Source: Ruegeria sp. HKCCD8929
GTDB taxonomy: Bacteria; Pseudomonadota; Alphaproteobacteria; Rhodobacterales; Rhodobacteraceae
Assembly (NCBI RefSeq): GCF_013031405.1
Contig: NZ_WPZY01000003.1
Span: forward strand, 1 to 64,000
DNA: 64,000 nucleotides
Reading direction: 5' to 3'
In this document: in pieces, positions 56,161 through 64,000 of the stretch
Layout of the letters: each line of letters starts with the position of its first letter
Position numbering within the stretch: the first letter of the stretch is position 1
Notes under the pieces: model-generated
What the model was told of the DNA's origin: nothing
Databases searched by the model: none
The model's input: only the letters and a program-made list of their open reading frames with translations
Position numbers and translations under genes: made by a program

Positions 56161-57126
56161 ATGGCGACCATGTTCGATGCCGCCAGCCCGCCCCTGCAAC
56201 AAAGCCCCGAATTCGCCGCCGCTCTGCGCGCCATCGGGCGGCCTCCGCTGACCCTCCCCGATGGCACCCTTGCCCTGCGCAGCCGCATCTGCGGCCTGCC
56301 CGTCGCCTTGCTGGCGCGCAGCCGCCCCTGCCCCAACGCACTTCCCGACCTCCTCAAGGAAACGGGCCTGCGGAACACACTTCTTGTTCTCAGTCCCGAC
56401 AACTCCACTCCCGATCTGGCCCGTCTCGGCGCGGTCCCGGTGATGAGCCCCGTCACACTCGCCGAACTGGACCTGACCGGCGACCTGCGCGCCAACCTGC
56501 GCGGCAAATGGCGCAACCGGCTGGTGCATGTGGAAAAGCAGGACCTGCGAGTCACCCGGCAAAACATGCCGCTCGACCCGGCCCACTGGCTCTTCAAGGA
56601 AGACACCGCTCAGCAGCGCCAGCGCGGTTACCGCAGTTGGCCCACCGACCTGACGCTGGCCTATGCGCGGGAAAACCCCCGCCAAGCCAAGCTCTTCACC
56701 GCACTCGCGGGCAAAACCCCGGTCGCGGCGATGCTGTTTCTCTGTCATGGCCGGGCCGCCACCTATCACATCGGCCACACCACCGCGCGCGGACGGCACC
56801 ATTCGGCCCACACCCTGCTGATGTGGGAGGCGATGCGCTGGCTGGCGCGCAAGGGATATCACCGCCTCGATCTCGGCCTGATCTCGACCGAGGACGCACC
56901 CGGCCTCGCCCGGTTCAAACTGGGCACGGGCGCGCAGGCCCGCCCCCTTGGCGGCACCTGGCTCTGGTGGCCGCGCCTCGGCAAAACCTTGCGTCCGCTT
57001 GCCGCGCTCGATGCACGCCTGATGCAGAGCGGCTGGACAGACACCCCCTGCGTGGATTATTTGAACACACGTTCATATCGGGGGAAGAGGAAACCGCCAT
57101 GCAGCTCAACACCACATCCGCAGTGA
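56161..57126 (+). CDS. GNAT/FemAB-like acyltransferase
   Basis: A 321-aa protein resembling the BioF2/FemAB-like GNAT group: WRNRLVHVEKQDLRV, then the AAMLFLCHGRAATYHIGHTT and LDLGLISTEDAPGLARFKLGTGA blocks typical of the C-terminal half. These add an amino-acyl or acyl group to a carrier, peptidoglycan or polysaccharide. The stop lies 28 bases inside the next gene. Confidence 0.8.
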   Translation: MATMFDAASPPLQQSPEFAAALRAIGRPPLTLPDGTLALRSRICGLPVALLARSRPCPNALPDLLKETGLRNTLLVLSPDNSTPDLARLGAVPVMSPVTLAELDLTGDLRANLRGKWRNRLVHVEKQDLRVTRQNMPLDPAHWLFKEDTAQQRQRGYRSWPTDLTLAYARENPRQAKLFTALAGKTPVAAMLFLCHGRAATYHIGHTTARGRHHSAHTLLMWEAMRWLARKGYHRLDLGLISTEDAPGLARFKLGTGAQARPLGGTWLWWPRLGKTLRPLAALDARLMQSGWTDTPCVDYLNTRSYRGKRKPPCSSTPHPQ

Positions 57127-57854
57127 TCACCGGCGGCGCCTCGGGGCTAGGAGAGGCCACCGCCCGCCATTTCGCCGAAAAAGGCGCGCAGGTCACCATC
57201 CTCGACCGCGACGCCGAGCGCGGCCAGCAGGTCGCCACCGAGATCGGCGGGCATTTTGCCCAGACCGATGTGACGGACGAGGCCTCGGTCGCCGCCGCCA
57301 TTGCCCAAGCGACCGACAAGATGGGCAAGATCACCGCGTGCGTGAACTGCGCCGGGATCGCCTATGGCATCAAGACCGTGGGCAAGGACGGCCCGCACCC
57401 GCTGGACGCGTTTCAGCGCACCATCGACATCAATCTGGTCGGCACTTTCAACGTCTCGCGCCTCGCCGCCGCCGAGATGGCCAAAAACGAGCCCGAACCC
57501 GACGGCGCCCGCGGGGTGATCGTCAACACCGCCTCGATCGCCGCCTTCGACGGGCAAAAGGGTCAGGCGGCCTATGCGGCGTCCAAGGGCGGCGTCGTGG
57601 GCATGACCCTGCCGATGGCGCGCGATCTGGCCTCGACCGGCATCCGGGTGATGACCATCGCGCCGGGCATCTTCATGACCCCGATGCTGGCCGGCCTGCC
57701 CGAAGAGGTGCAGCAGCAGCTCGCCGCCGATGTGCCCAACCCCGCCCGCCTCGGTGACCCGCGCGAATACGGGCGTCTGGCCGGGTTCATCGTCGAGATG
57801 GGCTATCTGAACGGAGAGGTCATCCGCATCGACGGCGCACTCAGGATGCGGTAG
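57099..57854 (+). CDS. Short-chain dehydrogenase (3-hydroxyacyl-CoA dehydrogenase-like)
   Basis: A 251-aa [15 protein letters not shown] dinucleotide loop, NCAG, catalytic Ser in TASIAAF and YAASKGG. The [22 protein letters not shown] end and overall pattern match the type II HADH/17beta-HSD10 group used in fatty-acyl oxidation. NAD preference is suggested by an Asp at the end of strand 2 (LDRD). The ATG at 57099 is preceded by AAGAGGAA and overlaps the upstream gene by 28 bases. Confidence 0.9.
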   Translation: MQLNTTSAVITGGASGLGEATARHFAEKGAQVTILDRDAERGQQVATEIGGHFAQTDVTDEASVAAAIAQATDKMGKITACVNCAGIAYGIKTVGKDGPHPLDAFQRTIDINLVGTFNVSRLAAAEMAKNEPEPDGARGVIVNTASIAAFDGQKGQAAYAASKGGVVGMTLPMARDLASTGIRVMTIAPGIFMTPMLAGLPEEVQQQLAADVPNPARLGDPREYGRLAGFIVEMGYLNGEVIRIDGALRMR

Positions 57855-57864
57855 ACCGCACGCC

Positions 57865-58410
57865 ATGAGCGAGCGGCAGAAAATGGAGGCAGGCGACTGG
57901 TATTGCTGCCTCGACCCCGAACTTGAGGCGCTGCGCCAGCGCGCCCGCCGCGCCGTTCACGCTCACAACACCTGCCCGCCCGACGATCGCGGCGCCATGG
58001 CGCCCGAGTTGGCTGCGCTTTTCGCAGCACTCGGGCAGGACTGCCTGATCGAGGCGCCGTTCCACTGCGCCTACGGGATCAACCTGTCGCTGGGGAATCG
58101 GGTCTATTTCAACGCGGGTTGCGTCGTGCTCGACACCGCCCCGGTGCGGATCGGCAACGACACCATGTTCGGCCCGGCGGTACAGATCTACTGTGCCCAA
58201 CACGCCAAGGACCCGGCCGGGCGGGCGGAAGGGCTGGAAATTGCCCTGCCCGTCATCATCGGTGAAAACGTCTGGGTCGGCGGCGGCGCGATCATCATGC
58301 CCGGCGTCACCATCGGCGACCGGGCGATCGTCGGAGCGGGCAGCGTCGTGACCCGCGATGTGCCCGCCGACGCCACCGTTGTGGGCAGCCCGGCGCGAAA
58401 CATAGGTTGA
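57865..58410 (+). CDS. Maltose O-acetyltransferase-type hexapeptide acetyltransferase
   Basis: A 181-aa acetyl-CoA-dependent sugar acetyltransferase of the Maa/NodL/LacA type. N-terminal helical cap ([21 protein letters not shown]), then left-handed hexapeptide repeats and the [18 protein letters not shown] and [21 protein letters not shown] blocks. It starts 10 bases after the SDR gene and probably shares its transcript. Substrate sugar unknown. Confidence 0.93.
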   Translation: MSERQKMEAGDWYCCLDPELEALRQRARRAVHAHNTCPPDDRGAMAPELAALFAALGQDCLIEAPFHCAYGINLSLGNRVYFNAGCVVLDTAPVRIGNDTMFGPAVQIYCAQHAKDPAGRAEGLEIALPVIIGENVWVGGGAIIMPGVTIGDRAIVGAGSVVTRDVPADATVVGSPARNIG

Positions 58411-58474
58411 TCGCCCGCCACTGCCCGGTTTGCGACAGCACGAAAAGCCCGGCCCGCGAATGGCATGGCCTGCA

Positions 58475-58831
58475 TCACAACGCCTTGTTCTGCCCCCAGG
58501 TCGCCAGCGCTTCGATCACCGGACGCAGCGCCTGACCCTTTTCGGTCAGGCTGTATTCCACCCTTGGCGGCACCTCGGCATAGACCTTGCGCGACACGAT
58601 CCCGTCCGCCTCCAACTCGCGCAGTTGCTTGGTCAGGCTGCGCTGGGTCACATTCCCCAAGGCGCGGGCCAGGGCGTTGAACCGCATCGTATCGGCCAGC
58701 AGGTGATAGATCACCAGCCCCTTCCATTTGCCTGAGATCTGTTCCAGTGCCGCCTCGACCGGACAGCCGCCGCTGCAATCATAGGTCTCGAAGCGATCCG
58801 AGCGTTCCGGCGGCGCTCCAACAGTATCCAT
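58475..58831 (-). CDS. HxlR-family regulator
   Basis: A 118-aa winged-helix regulator: EQISGKWKGLVIYHLL, MRFNALARALGNVTQRSLTKQLRELEADGIVSRK and VPPRVEYSLTEKG. Two N-terminal cysteines (YDCSGGCPVEA) are positioned like thiol sensors in redox-responsive HxlR proteins such as YodB and QorR. The ATG at 58831 follows GGTAGG. Divergent from the ABM monooxygenase gene it likely controls. Confidence 0.9.
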   Translation of the reverse strand: MDTVGAPPERSDRFETYDCSGGCPVEAALEQISGKWKGLVIYHLLADTMRFNALARALGNVTQRSLTKQLRELEADGIVSRKVYAEVPPRVEYSLTEKGQALRPVIEALATWGQNKAL

Positions 58832-58834
58832 TTT

Positions 58835-58863
58835 GTACCTACCCTCATGAATTGTGCGTACTT
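58835..58863. promoter_or_regulatory. Direct GTAC repeats between hxlR-type and monooxygenase genes
   Basis: GTACCT at 58835-58840 and GTACTT at 58858-58863, 23 bases apart, in the divergent control region. HxlR proteins often bind GTAC-containing sites, so these may be the operator. Weak evidence. Confidence 0.3.
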
Positions 58864-58922
58864 GCGGATCATACACCGGGTGCGCAAATCTGCGCCAGCA
58901 CAACTGAACCGGAGAATTAATC

Positions 58923-59210
58923 ATGCCGCTGACCATCCTCGCCCAGATCACTGCCCAACCCGGCAAGGAAGCACTGGTGCGCGCCGAACTGGAAAAGCTG
59001 ATCCCGATCACCCGCGCCGAAGAGGGTTGCATCCAATACGATCTGCATGTGGACAACTCCAACCCCGGCTTTTTCGTGTTCTACGAAAACTGGCAGAACC
59101 GAGAGCTGTGGCAGACTCACATGAACGCCCCGCACCTGACCGCCTACATGGCGGCGACCGACGGAGCTGTGGCAGACTTCACCCTGAACGAAATGACCGG
59201 GATCGGCTGA
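58923..59210 (+). CDS. ABM-domain quinol monooxygenase-like protein (YgiN type)
   Basis: A 95-aa dimeric alpha-beta fold: MPLTILAQITAQPGKEALVRAEL start, EEGCIQYDLHVDN, FFVFYENWQNRELWQTHMNAPHL. Members oxidise quinols to quinones or protect from them. Divergent from an HxlR regulator with two cysteines, the same arrangement as known quinone-sensing pairs, so quinone stress defence is likely. Confidence 0.9.
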   Translation: MPLTILAQITAQPGKEALVRAELEKLIPITRAEEGCIQYDLHVDNSNPGFFVFYENWQNRELWQTHMNAPHLTAYMAATDGAVADFTLNEMTGIG

Positions 59211-59298
59211 GGGGCGGCACTCAATTCCGGGCCGTCCGGTCGGTCCTGAATTTGGTACAAAACGGAAGAACCCGGGTCGAATACCGGTACAAAGCAGA

Positions 59299-61107
59299 CT
59301 ATCCCGCCTCGGATTTCTCTTCCAGCACCAGCCACTCCTCCTCGGCGGCAGCGAGCTTGTCCTGCCGCTGAACCAGCGCCTCGGTCGCCTTCTGAAACTT
59401 GACCGGCTCGCGCATGTAGAGCTCAGGGTCGGCCATTAGCTCTTCCAGCTTGGCGATCTCGGCCTCCAACCGCTCGATCTCTGCAGGCAGTTCCTTCAAC
59501 CGGTGCTTTTCCGAGAACGACAGGCCCGGTTTTGGCCGAGCTTCCTGTTTCACCTTCGGCTTGGACGCCTTTGTTTTCTCAACGAATTTCCCAGAAGCCT
59601 CCCCGCGCTGCGAGATATAATCGGTCCAGCCCCCAGCATAAACCGTGGCGCGCCCATTGCCCTCCATGGCCACGGTCGTCGTTGCGACGCGGTCCAGAAA
59701 ATCCCGGTCGTGGCTGACCAGCAGCACGGTGCCGTCATAGTCGTCCAGCAACTCCTGCAGCAGGTCCAGCGTCTCCACATCCAGATCGTTTGTCGGCTCG
59801 TCCAGCACCAGCAGGTTCGAGCTACGCGCCATCAGCTTGGCCAGCAACAGCCGCGCTTTTTCCCCACCGGACAAGGACTTAACAGCCGCCCTTGCCTGCT
59901 GATCGTCGAACAGGAACTCCTTGAGATAGCCCACCACATGCTTCGGTTGGCCACGCACCATCACCTGATCCGCCTTGCCCGAGACCCGCATTTCGGGATC
60001 GCCGGTCAGGCTGTCCCAGAGGCTCATCTCGGGGTCGAGTTGCGCCCGCGCCTGATCGAACACCGCCACCTCGAGGTTGGTGCCCAGCCGGACCTCGCCC
60101 TCATCCGGCGCCACCTCGCCCAGCAGCATCTTCAGCAGTGTCGTCTTGCCCACCCCGTTCGGCCCCACAAAGGCCACACGGTCGCCGCGCTGCACCAGCA
60201 GATCGAAACTCCGCACGATCTGCCGACCGTCATAGCTCTTGGCCAGCCCCACCGCCTCGATCACCTTGCGGCCTGATTTCAGCCCTGCTTCCAAGGACAT
60301 AGCCGCTGCACCCTGCCGCTTGATCTGGGCTGCCCGTTCCGCACGCAGCGCCTGCAACGCACGCACCCGGCCCTGGTTGCGCTTGCGGCGGGCGCTGATA
60401 CCCTCGACCGCCCAACGCGCCTCGGATTTGATCAACCGGTTCAGCTTGTGCCGCGCGCTATCCTCTTCCTCCCAGACCTTGTCGCGCCAGGCCTCGAAAT
60501 CTTCGAACCCCTTCTCCTGCCGCCGCACCATTCCCCTGTCAATCCAGAGGGTTGCCCGCGTCAACTCACGCAAGAACGCCCGGTCGTGAGAGATCAGAAC
60601 AAATCCGGCGCGGGTGGCCTTGAGCTCCCGCTCCAGCCAGCCGATGGCTTCGATATCCAGATGGTTTGTCGGCTCGTCCAGCAACATCAGGTCAGGCGCC
60701 TCGGCCATCAACTTTGCCAGCGTCGCGCGCCGCCGTTCCCCGCCCGAGGCGGTCTCGACCGGGCGCGAGGGGTCGAATTTCAGCCCCTCACCGGCCCGCT
60801 CTACCTTGTACAACTCCCCCGGCTCCAACCCGCTCGCGGCATAATCGCCGAGCGTGGCAAACCCGGTCATGCCTGGATCCTGCTCCATGTAACCCGCGGA
60901 TTTCCCAGGCGGTATTACGATGTCGCCCACATCCGGCTCGACCAGGCCGGCCATCACTTTCATGAGTGTCGACTTGCCGGACCCGTTGCGCCCCACCAGC
61001 GCCACACGGTCGCCCGGCTGCACCACCAGGTCCAACCCTGAAAACACCGGATCGCCCCCGAAGGTCAGCGAAATGCCGGACATCTGCAACAAAGGAATTC
61101 TCGCCAT
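59299..61107 (-). CDS. uup: ABC-F ATPase Uup
   Basis: Soluble ABC-F protein of 602 aa. Two ATPase domains with Walker A GRNGSGKST (about 36-44) and GPNGVGKTT (about 318), SGGERRRATLAKL and LSGGEKARLLLAKL signatures, and LLLDEPTNHLD and LVLDEPTNDLD. The C-terminal coiled coil (about 525-600) is the Uup hallmark. The ORF start MARIPLLQMSGISLTFGG matches Uup. Second ABC-F in the window; the YheS-like one is at 31641. Confidence 0.93.
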   Translation of the reverse strand: MARIPLLQMSGISLTFGGDPVFSGLDLVVQPGDRVALVGRNGSGKSTLMKVMAGLVEPDVGDIVIPPGKSAGYMEQDPGMTGFATLGDYAASGLEPGELYKVERAGEGLKFDPSRPVETASGGERRRATLAKLMAEAPDLMLLDEPTNHLDIEAIGWLERELKATRAGFVLISHDRAFLRELTRATLWIDRGMVRRQEKGFEDFEAWRDKVWEEEDSARHKLNRLIKSEARWAVEGISARRKRNQGRVRALQALRAERAAQIKRQGAAAMSLEAGLKSGRKVIEAVGLAKSYDGRQIVRSFDLLVQRGDRVAFVGPNGVGKTTLLKMLLGEVAPDEGEVRLGTNLEVAVFDQARAQLDPEMSLWDSLTGDPEMRVSGKADQVMVRGQPKHVVGYLKEFLFDDQQARAAVKSLSGGEKARLLLAKLMARSSNLLVLDEPTNDLDVETLDLLQELLDDYDGTVLLVSHDRDFLDRVATTTVAMEGNGRATVYAGGWTDYISQRGEASGKFVEKTKASKPKVKQEARPKPGLSFSEKHRLKELPAEIERLEAEIAKLEELMADPELYMREPVKFQKATEALVQRQDKLAAAEEEWLVLEEKSEAG

Positions 61108-61147
61108 GCCCGCCAGCTAAACCGCTGGTCAGAATGCGTCAACGCCC

Positions 61148-61173
61148 CTGCTTCATCTTTTCAAAAATACTCA
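61148..61173 (+). repeat. Gene-end repeat, copy C
   Basis: CTGCTTCATCTTTTCAAAAA and TACTC, between the uup start and the stop of the OlsB-like gene. Same family as copies A and B, but here it is reversed relative to the nearest stop codon. Confidence 0.65.
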
Positions 61174-61175
61174 AA

Positions 61176-61907
61176 TCACCCGGCCACCGTCCGCAGCAAA
61201 CGTTTCCGCGCCGGGGGAATCGCGCCGATTTCCAGCCCGGTAAACACGTGCAGCGTGTTCATCTGCCGGTCCACCACCGCATGGTCGCTGACCCAGCCAC
61301 CCATCATCAGATAGGTACGCAGCAAGGGCGGCATCCGCAGCATCGCCTGCTTCACATCGGGCGTGCGCCGCAACCGCGAAGCGAACCGGAACACGTCCGG
61401 CGCCTTGACCCGGGGCAGCCAGCGTTTCGGCGCCAGATGACGCTGTTTCAGCATGGCAAACGCGTCCAGATACTCGCCGGTTTCGGTTCCGGCAAATGAC
61501 GAGCAGCCGAACAGCATCTCGACCCCGTTGCGGTCCACATAGGCCGTCATCGCCCCCCAGGCCACGCGCAGGATATCCGGGTCGGACCAGTCTGGATGCA
61601 CGCAGAAACGGCCCATTTCCACCAGCTTGCCCTCAAAACGCTCCAGCGCGGAGAGGTCGTAGAACTGAGCCGAATAGCTGCGCCCGATCTCGGCACCGCC
61701 TGCCATTGTCAGCATTCGGAAACAGCAAACCAACTGCCCGCGTGCCCGCATGTCCTCTACCAGAACATGGGCGCATATCCCGTCAAAGCGATCGCTGTCG
61801 ATCCGCTCAGTCCGAAACGCCATCGTGCGCAGCGCCTGCGCATCCGCAACGTCGCGGTCAGACTGCGCCAACCGGGCGCGATAACGGCCTTTGTTCAACA
61901 GAACCAT
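61176..61907 (-). CDS. OlsB-like N-acyltransferase for aminolipids
   Basis: A 243-aa protein of the OlsB/GNAT type, which moves a 3-hydroxyacyl chain from ACP to an amino acid in the first step of ornithine or related lipids. Blocks: AFRTERIDSDRFDGICAHVLVED, CFRMLTMAGGAEIGRSYSAQFYDL, VEMGRFCVHPDW, LFGCSSFAGTE. I start at 61907, just before the domain. In Ruegeria pomeroyi, as I recall, a second OlsB-like enzyme (GlsB) makes glutamine lipid; this gene could be OlsB or GlsB. No olsA acyltransferase gene is adjacent. Confidence 0.8.
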   Translation of the reverse strand: MVLLNKGRYRARLAQSDRDVADAQALRTMAFRTERIDSDRFDGICAHVLVEDMRARGQLVCCFRMLTMAGGAEIGRSYSAQFYDLSALERFEGKLVEMGRFCVHPDWSDPDILRVAWGAMTAYVDRNGVEMLFGCSSFAGTETGEYLDAFAMLKQRHLAPKRWLPRVKAPDVFRFASRLRRTPDVKQAMLRMPPLLRTYLMMGGWVSDHAVVDRQMNTLHVFTGLEIGAIPPARKRLLRTVAG

Positions 61908-62007
61908 GTCTGCCAAGGGCTGATCCTCCGCAGTCCAATATAGGAGTGATTTCAAAAAACGCCCATATCGCGAGATCCATGTCGGTCTCATGACAGGCAA
62001 GACACGC

Positions 62008-62484
62008 CTATTGTGGGCTGTTTCCGAATCCGGCCGGGTTGAAGTTCCCGATATTCCCGAGCAACTGACGCAGGAAGGTCTTGTCCTCGACGCTGGAACT
62101 GGTCACCCGCCGTTCAAGCGGAACGACGATGCCATCTTCCAGACCGAAACGCTCGATATTGCGGACGACACCGCGCTGGTCGAAACTGATCGCAACCAGT
62201 TCGCGCGACACCACCTGGGGCCTCTTCGGGCCATAATGGCGAATCCGCGAGGCAACATAATAATAACCGGATTCTTCGAGCACACCCGAGGAACTCGGCG
62301 CGCCAACCGCCTCGATCACGCTGTCTCGGGTGTCAACGCCAACCTTGACCTCGGCCAGCTCGGCCTCAGACGGCACGTAACCGTGGTTGCGGTAGATCGC
62401 AGTGCAGGCCGTCACCGCGCCAACTCCGACAGTAAAAACCGTGATCCGGACAACCGGTTTCAGCAACTCTATAAACTTGAACAT
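62008..62484 (-). CDS. bamE: Outer-membrane assembly lipoprotein BamE
   Basis: A 158-aa lipoprotein of the BamE/SmpA/OmlA type, part of the BAM complex inserting outer-membrane proteins. The signal runs to a VTAC lipobox (about C26), followed by the NHGYVPSEAELAEVKVGVDTRDSVIEAVGAPSS block (in part) and SGYYYVASRIRHYG. The start at 62484 is chosen for the signal peptide. Divergent from the DUF177 gene. Confidence 0.9.
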   Translation of the reverse strand: MFKFIELLKPVVRITVFTVGVGAVTACTAIYRNHGYVPSEAELAEVKVGVDTRDSVIEAVGAPSSSGVLEESGYYYVASRIRHYGPKRPQVVSRELVAISFDQRGVVRNIERFGLEDGIVVPLERRVTSSSVEDKTFLRQLLGNIGNFNPAGFGNSPQ

Positions 62485-62567
62485 CACTGCCCTCTTGCCT
62501 TGGCGCCATACGGCTTTTATCCGATTACCGAAACCGAAGCCATGGTTCAACACACGAAAGATGCCGG

Positions 62568-63104
62568 ATGACTGACCGCACCGCCCTGAGGGTGGCCGAC
62601 CTACCCCAGAATGCCCCGACCCCGTTCGATCTGCGCCCCGACGCCGGCGCGCTTGAGTATCTGCGTGAACAGTTGCATCTGGTGGGCTTACGTAAGGTCC
62701 GGTTTTTCGGGGATATTCGGGCGCGCGGAAAACGCGACTGGGTGCTCAGCGGACAGTTAGGTGCCACGGTCCTGCAACCTTGTGTGGTCACGCTCGATCC
62801 GGTCACGACACGGATCGACACGACCGTGCGCCGCGTCTACCTGGCCAACTGGCATGAGCCGGACGAGGCCGAGACTGAGATGCCCGAGGATGACGAGACC
62901 GAGGCCCTCGGGGCAGAAATCGATCCGTGGTCGGTGATGGAAGAGGCGCTGGCGCTGGCCCTGCCACTTTATCCCCGCAAAGAGGGTGCAGGTCTGGGTG
63001 ATGCGGTCTTCACCGAACCGGGCAAACAGGCGATAACCGACGACGATGCCAAGCCCTTTGCCGGGCTTGCAGGACTGCGCGATGTGCTGAAAAAAGACGA
63101 GTGA
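62568..63104 (+). CDS. DUF177 (YceD) protein
   Basis: A 178-aa protein of the YceD family, conserved next to rpmF and involved in 23S rRNA processing or stability in some organisms. The C-terminal ALALPLYPRKEG block is typical; one cysteine (LQPCVVTL) replaces the usual pattern of two in some relatives. Followed after 211 bases by rpmF and then plsX, the classical order. Confidence 0.88.
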   Translation: MTDRTALRVADLPQNAPTPFDLRPDAGALEYLREQLHLVGLRKVRFFGDIRARGKRDWVLSGQLGATVLQPCVVTLDPVTTRIDTTVRRVYLANWHEPDEAETEMPEDDETEALGAEIDPWSVMEEALALALPLYPRKEGAGLGDAVFTEPGKQAITDDDAKPFAGLAGLRDVLKKDE

Positions 63105-63148
63105 CAGAGAGCCCCGGACATGGCATAGCAGGCGGTCAGAAAAACCGC

Positions 63149-63176
63149 TTGAACATGGTGAGAATCGCAGTATTTT
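63149..63176 (+). promoter_or_regulatory. Candidate rpmF promoter
   Basis: TTGAAC at 63149-63154, 16 bases, TATTTT at 63171-63176, upstream of rpmF by 140 bases. Fair match to a sigma-70 type promoter, seen by eye only. Confidence 0.35.
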
Positions 63177-63315
63177 CGCGCGCTCATCGGATTTTGGGTT
63201 GGACATCGTAAGGGCCGTGCCCTAAACGCGCGTCACGCCACGAGAAAACGAAGAATGTAACCCGGCCCGGGCGGCATCATGTGCCGCAGGCCCCAGTCAG
63301 ACAAAGGTTGAGACA

Positions 63316-63522
63316 ATGGCTGTCCAACAGAACAAAGTTTCCAAGTCGCGCCGCAACAACCGCCGCGCGCACGACGCTCTGGTTGCTGCCAACCCGAACG
63401 AATGCCCGAACTGTGGCGAACTGAAGCGTCCGCATCACGTCTGCGCGTCCTGCGGCCATTACGACGATCGCGAAGTCGTCGCACAGGCCGATGAAATCGA
63501 TCTGGACGAAGACGCGGCCTAA
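63316..63522 (+). CDS. rpmF: Ribosomal protein L32
   Basis: A 68-aa component of the large ribosomal subunit: [20 protein letters not shown] start. Four cysteines (C30-PNC33 and C43-ASC46) form a zinc ribbon, i.e. the C+ form. Located between DUF177 and plsX as in other bacteria. Confidence 0.97.
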   Translation: MAVQQNKVSKSRRNNRRAHDALVAANPNECPNCGELKRPHHVCASCGHYDDREVVAQADEIDLDEDAA

Positions 63523-63546
63523 GCTTCGATCAATGCAGGCTACGGC

Positions 63547-64000
63547 ATGACGGCTCAACCCGATCAGACCGGTACATCAGCCGGACGGATCATCATCTCG
63601 GTTGACGCCATGGGCGGGGACGCGGGTCCTTCGGTCGTTGTGGCAGGCATTTCAAAATCGGCCAAGAAGAACCCCGAGATCGGGTTCATCCTGCATGGCC
63701 GCGAAGATGTGCTTCGAAAATTGGTCGCAAGGCGGCGCGTTCTGGATGGGCGCGTCGCCTTTCGCGATTCGCCCGATGTGGTCACCATGGAGGACAAGCC
63801 CAGCCAGGTGGTCCGCAACGGCAAGCAGACCTCGATGTGGTCGGCGCTGGATTCGGTGCGCGAGGGCGAGGCGCATGGCGCGGTATCCTGCGGCAACACC
63901 GGCGCGCTGATGGCACTTTCGATGATGCGGCTGCGCAAGCTGCCCGGCGTCAACCGCCCGGCCATCGCCATCCTGTGGCCCTCGCGCAACCCGCAAGGCT
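63547..64000 (+). CDS. plsX: Phosphate acyltransferase PlsX (5' part)
   Basis: Makes acyl-phosphate from acyl-ACP for phospholipid synthesis. The first 151 codons are present: SVDAMGGDAGPSVVVAG (residues about 18-34), VVTMEDKPSQVVRNGKQTSMW and SCGNTGALMALSMM are diagnostic. It runs off the window's right edge. The ATG at 63547 follows rpmF by 24 bases. Confidence 0.96.
   Translation, partial: MTAQPDQTGTSAGRIIISVDAMGGDAGPSVVVAGISKSAKKNPEIGFILHGREDVLRKLVARRRVLDGRVAFRDSPDVVTMEDKPSQVVRNGKQTSMWSALDSVREGEAHGAVSCGNTGALMALSMMRLRKLPGVNRPAIAILWPSRNPQG

Overview
The window is 64 kb of dense, GC-rich (roughly 60-65% by eye) bacterial chromosome. Gene families, gene order and codon choice point to a marine alphaproteobacterium of the Rhodobacteraceae, Roseobacter group, most like Ruegeria. 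The strongest pointers are the bamE / DUF177 / rpmF / plsX cluster, a DUF4167 protein, a Hint_2-domain protein, an OlsB-like N-acyltransferase, the fused FAD-GcvT dehydrogenase and roseobacter-style 3'-end repeats. The species name is an inference. I see no phage, insertion sequence, CRISPR array, rRNA gene or complete tRNA gene.

Layout. 1-3.2 kb: a secreted protein, a Tat-exported metallo-beta-lactamase-fold hydrolase, a GAF-LuxR regulator and a lytic transglycosylase. 3.4-10.8 kb: ssb, a site-2-type protease, aroK-aroB, a small membrane protein overlapping a large exported protein, xerD and a CorC/CNNM protein. 11.2-15.3 kb: a LysR regulator, a dimethylglycine/sarcosine dehydrogenase-like FAD-GcvT enzyme and a MobA-like nucleotidyltransferase. 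15.3-20.7 kb: a Hint protein, a gene-free stretch of about 0.9 kb, then degP with a response regulator and sensor kinase. 20.7-25.9 kb: a compact accessory locus with a creatininase-family hydrolase, an XRE-cupin regulator, a polar-amino-acid-type ABC transporter, an AhpD-like protein and a VanA-type Rieske oxygenase. 25.9-31.6 kb: CYTH and CHAD proteins, a cytochrome P450, a TfoX-C protein, ndk and a DUF1906 glycoside-hydrolase-like protein. 31.6-38.8 kb: an ABC-F ATPase, a MarC protein, an aspartic protease, DUF4167, prmC-prfA and small proteins. 38.9-45.6 kb: two agmatinase-family genes with an M20 amidohydrolase, mazG, a nucleoside hydrolase, two acetyltransferases and two small lipoproteins. 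45.8-64 kb: eno, a DMT exporter, a Fur-family regulator, a nuclease-fold protein, selO, a cupin, a desaturase, anmK, tyrS, an SDR, a hexapeptide acyltransferase, an HxlR/monooxygenase pair, uup, an OlsB-like acyltransferase, bamE, DUF177, rpmF and the 5' part of plsX.

How genes work together. Most of the window is housekeeping: shikimate pathway, translation termination, peptidoglycan recycling, glycolysis and the ribosome/lipid cluster. Three segments look like substrate-specific accessory modules. One is the LysR-controlled FAD-GcvT enzyme, probably for demethylation of an N-methylated amine. The second is the creatininase/XRE/ABC/AhpD/Rieske locus, with uptake and oxidation of an unidentified N-containing or cyclic acid. 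The third is the M20 amidohydrolase plus tandem ureohydrolase operon for guanidino compounds. Non-coding points of note are a LacI-family operator before eno, three abutting 20-bp palindromes before ndk's terminator, a dispersed gene-end repeat in three copies, and a tRNA 3'-end remnant.
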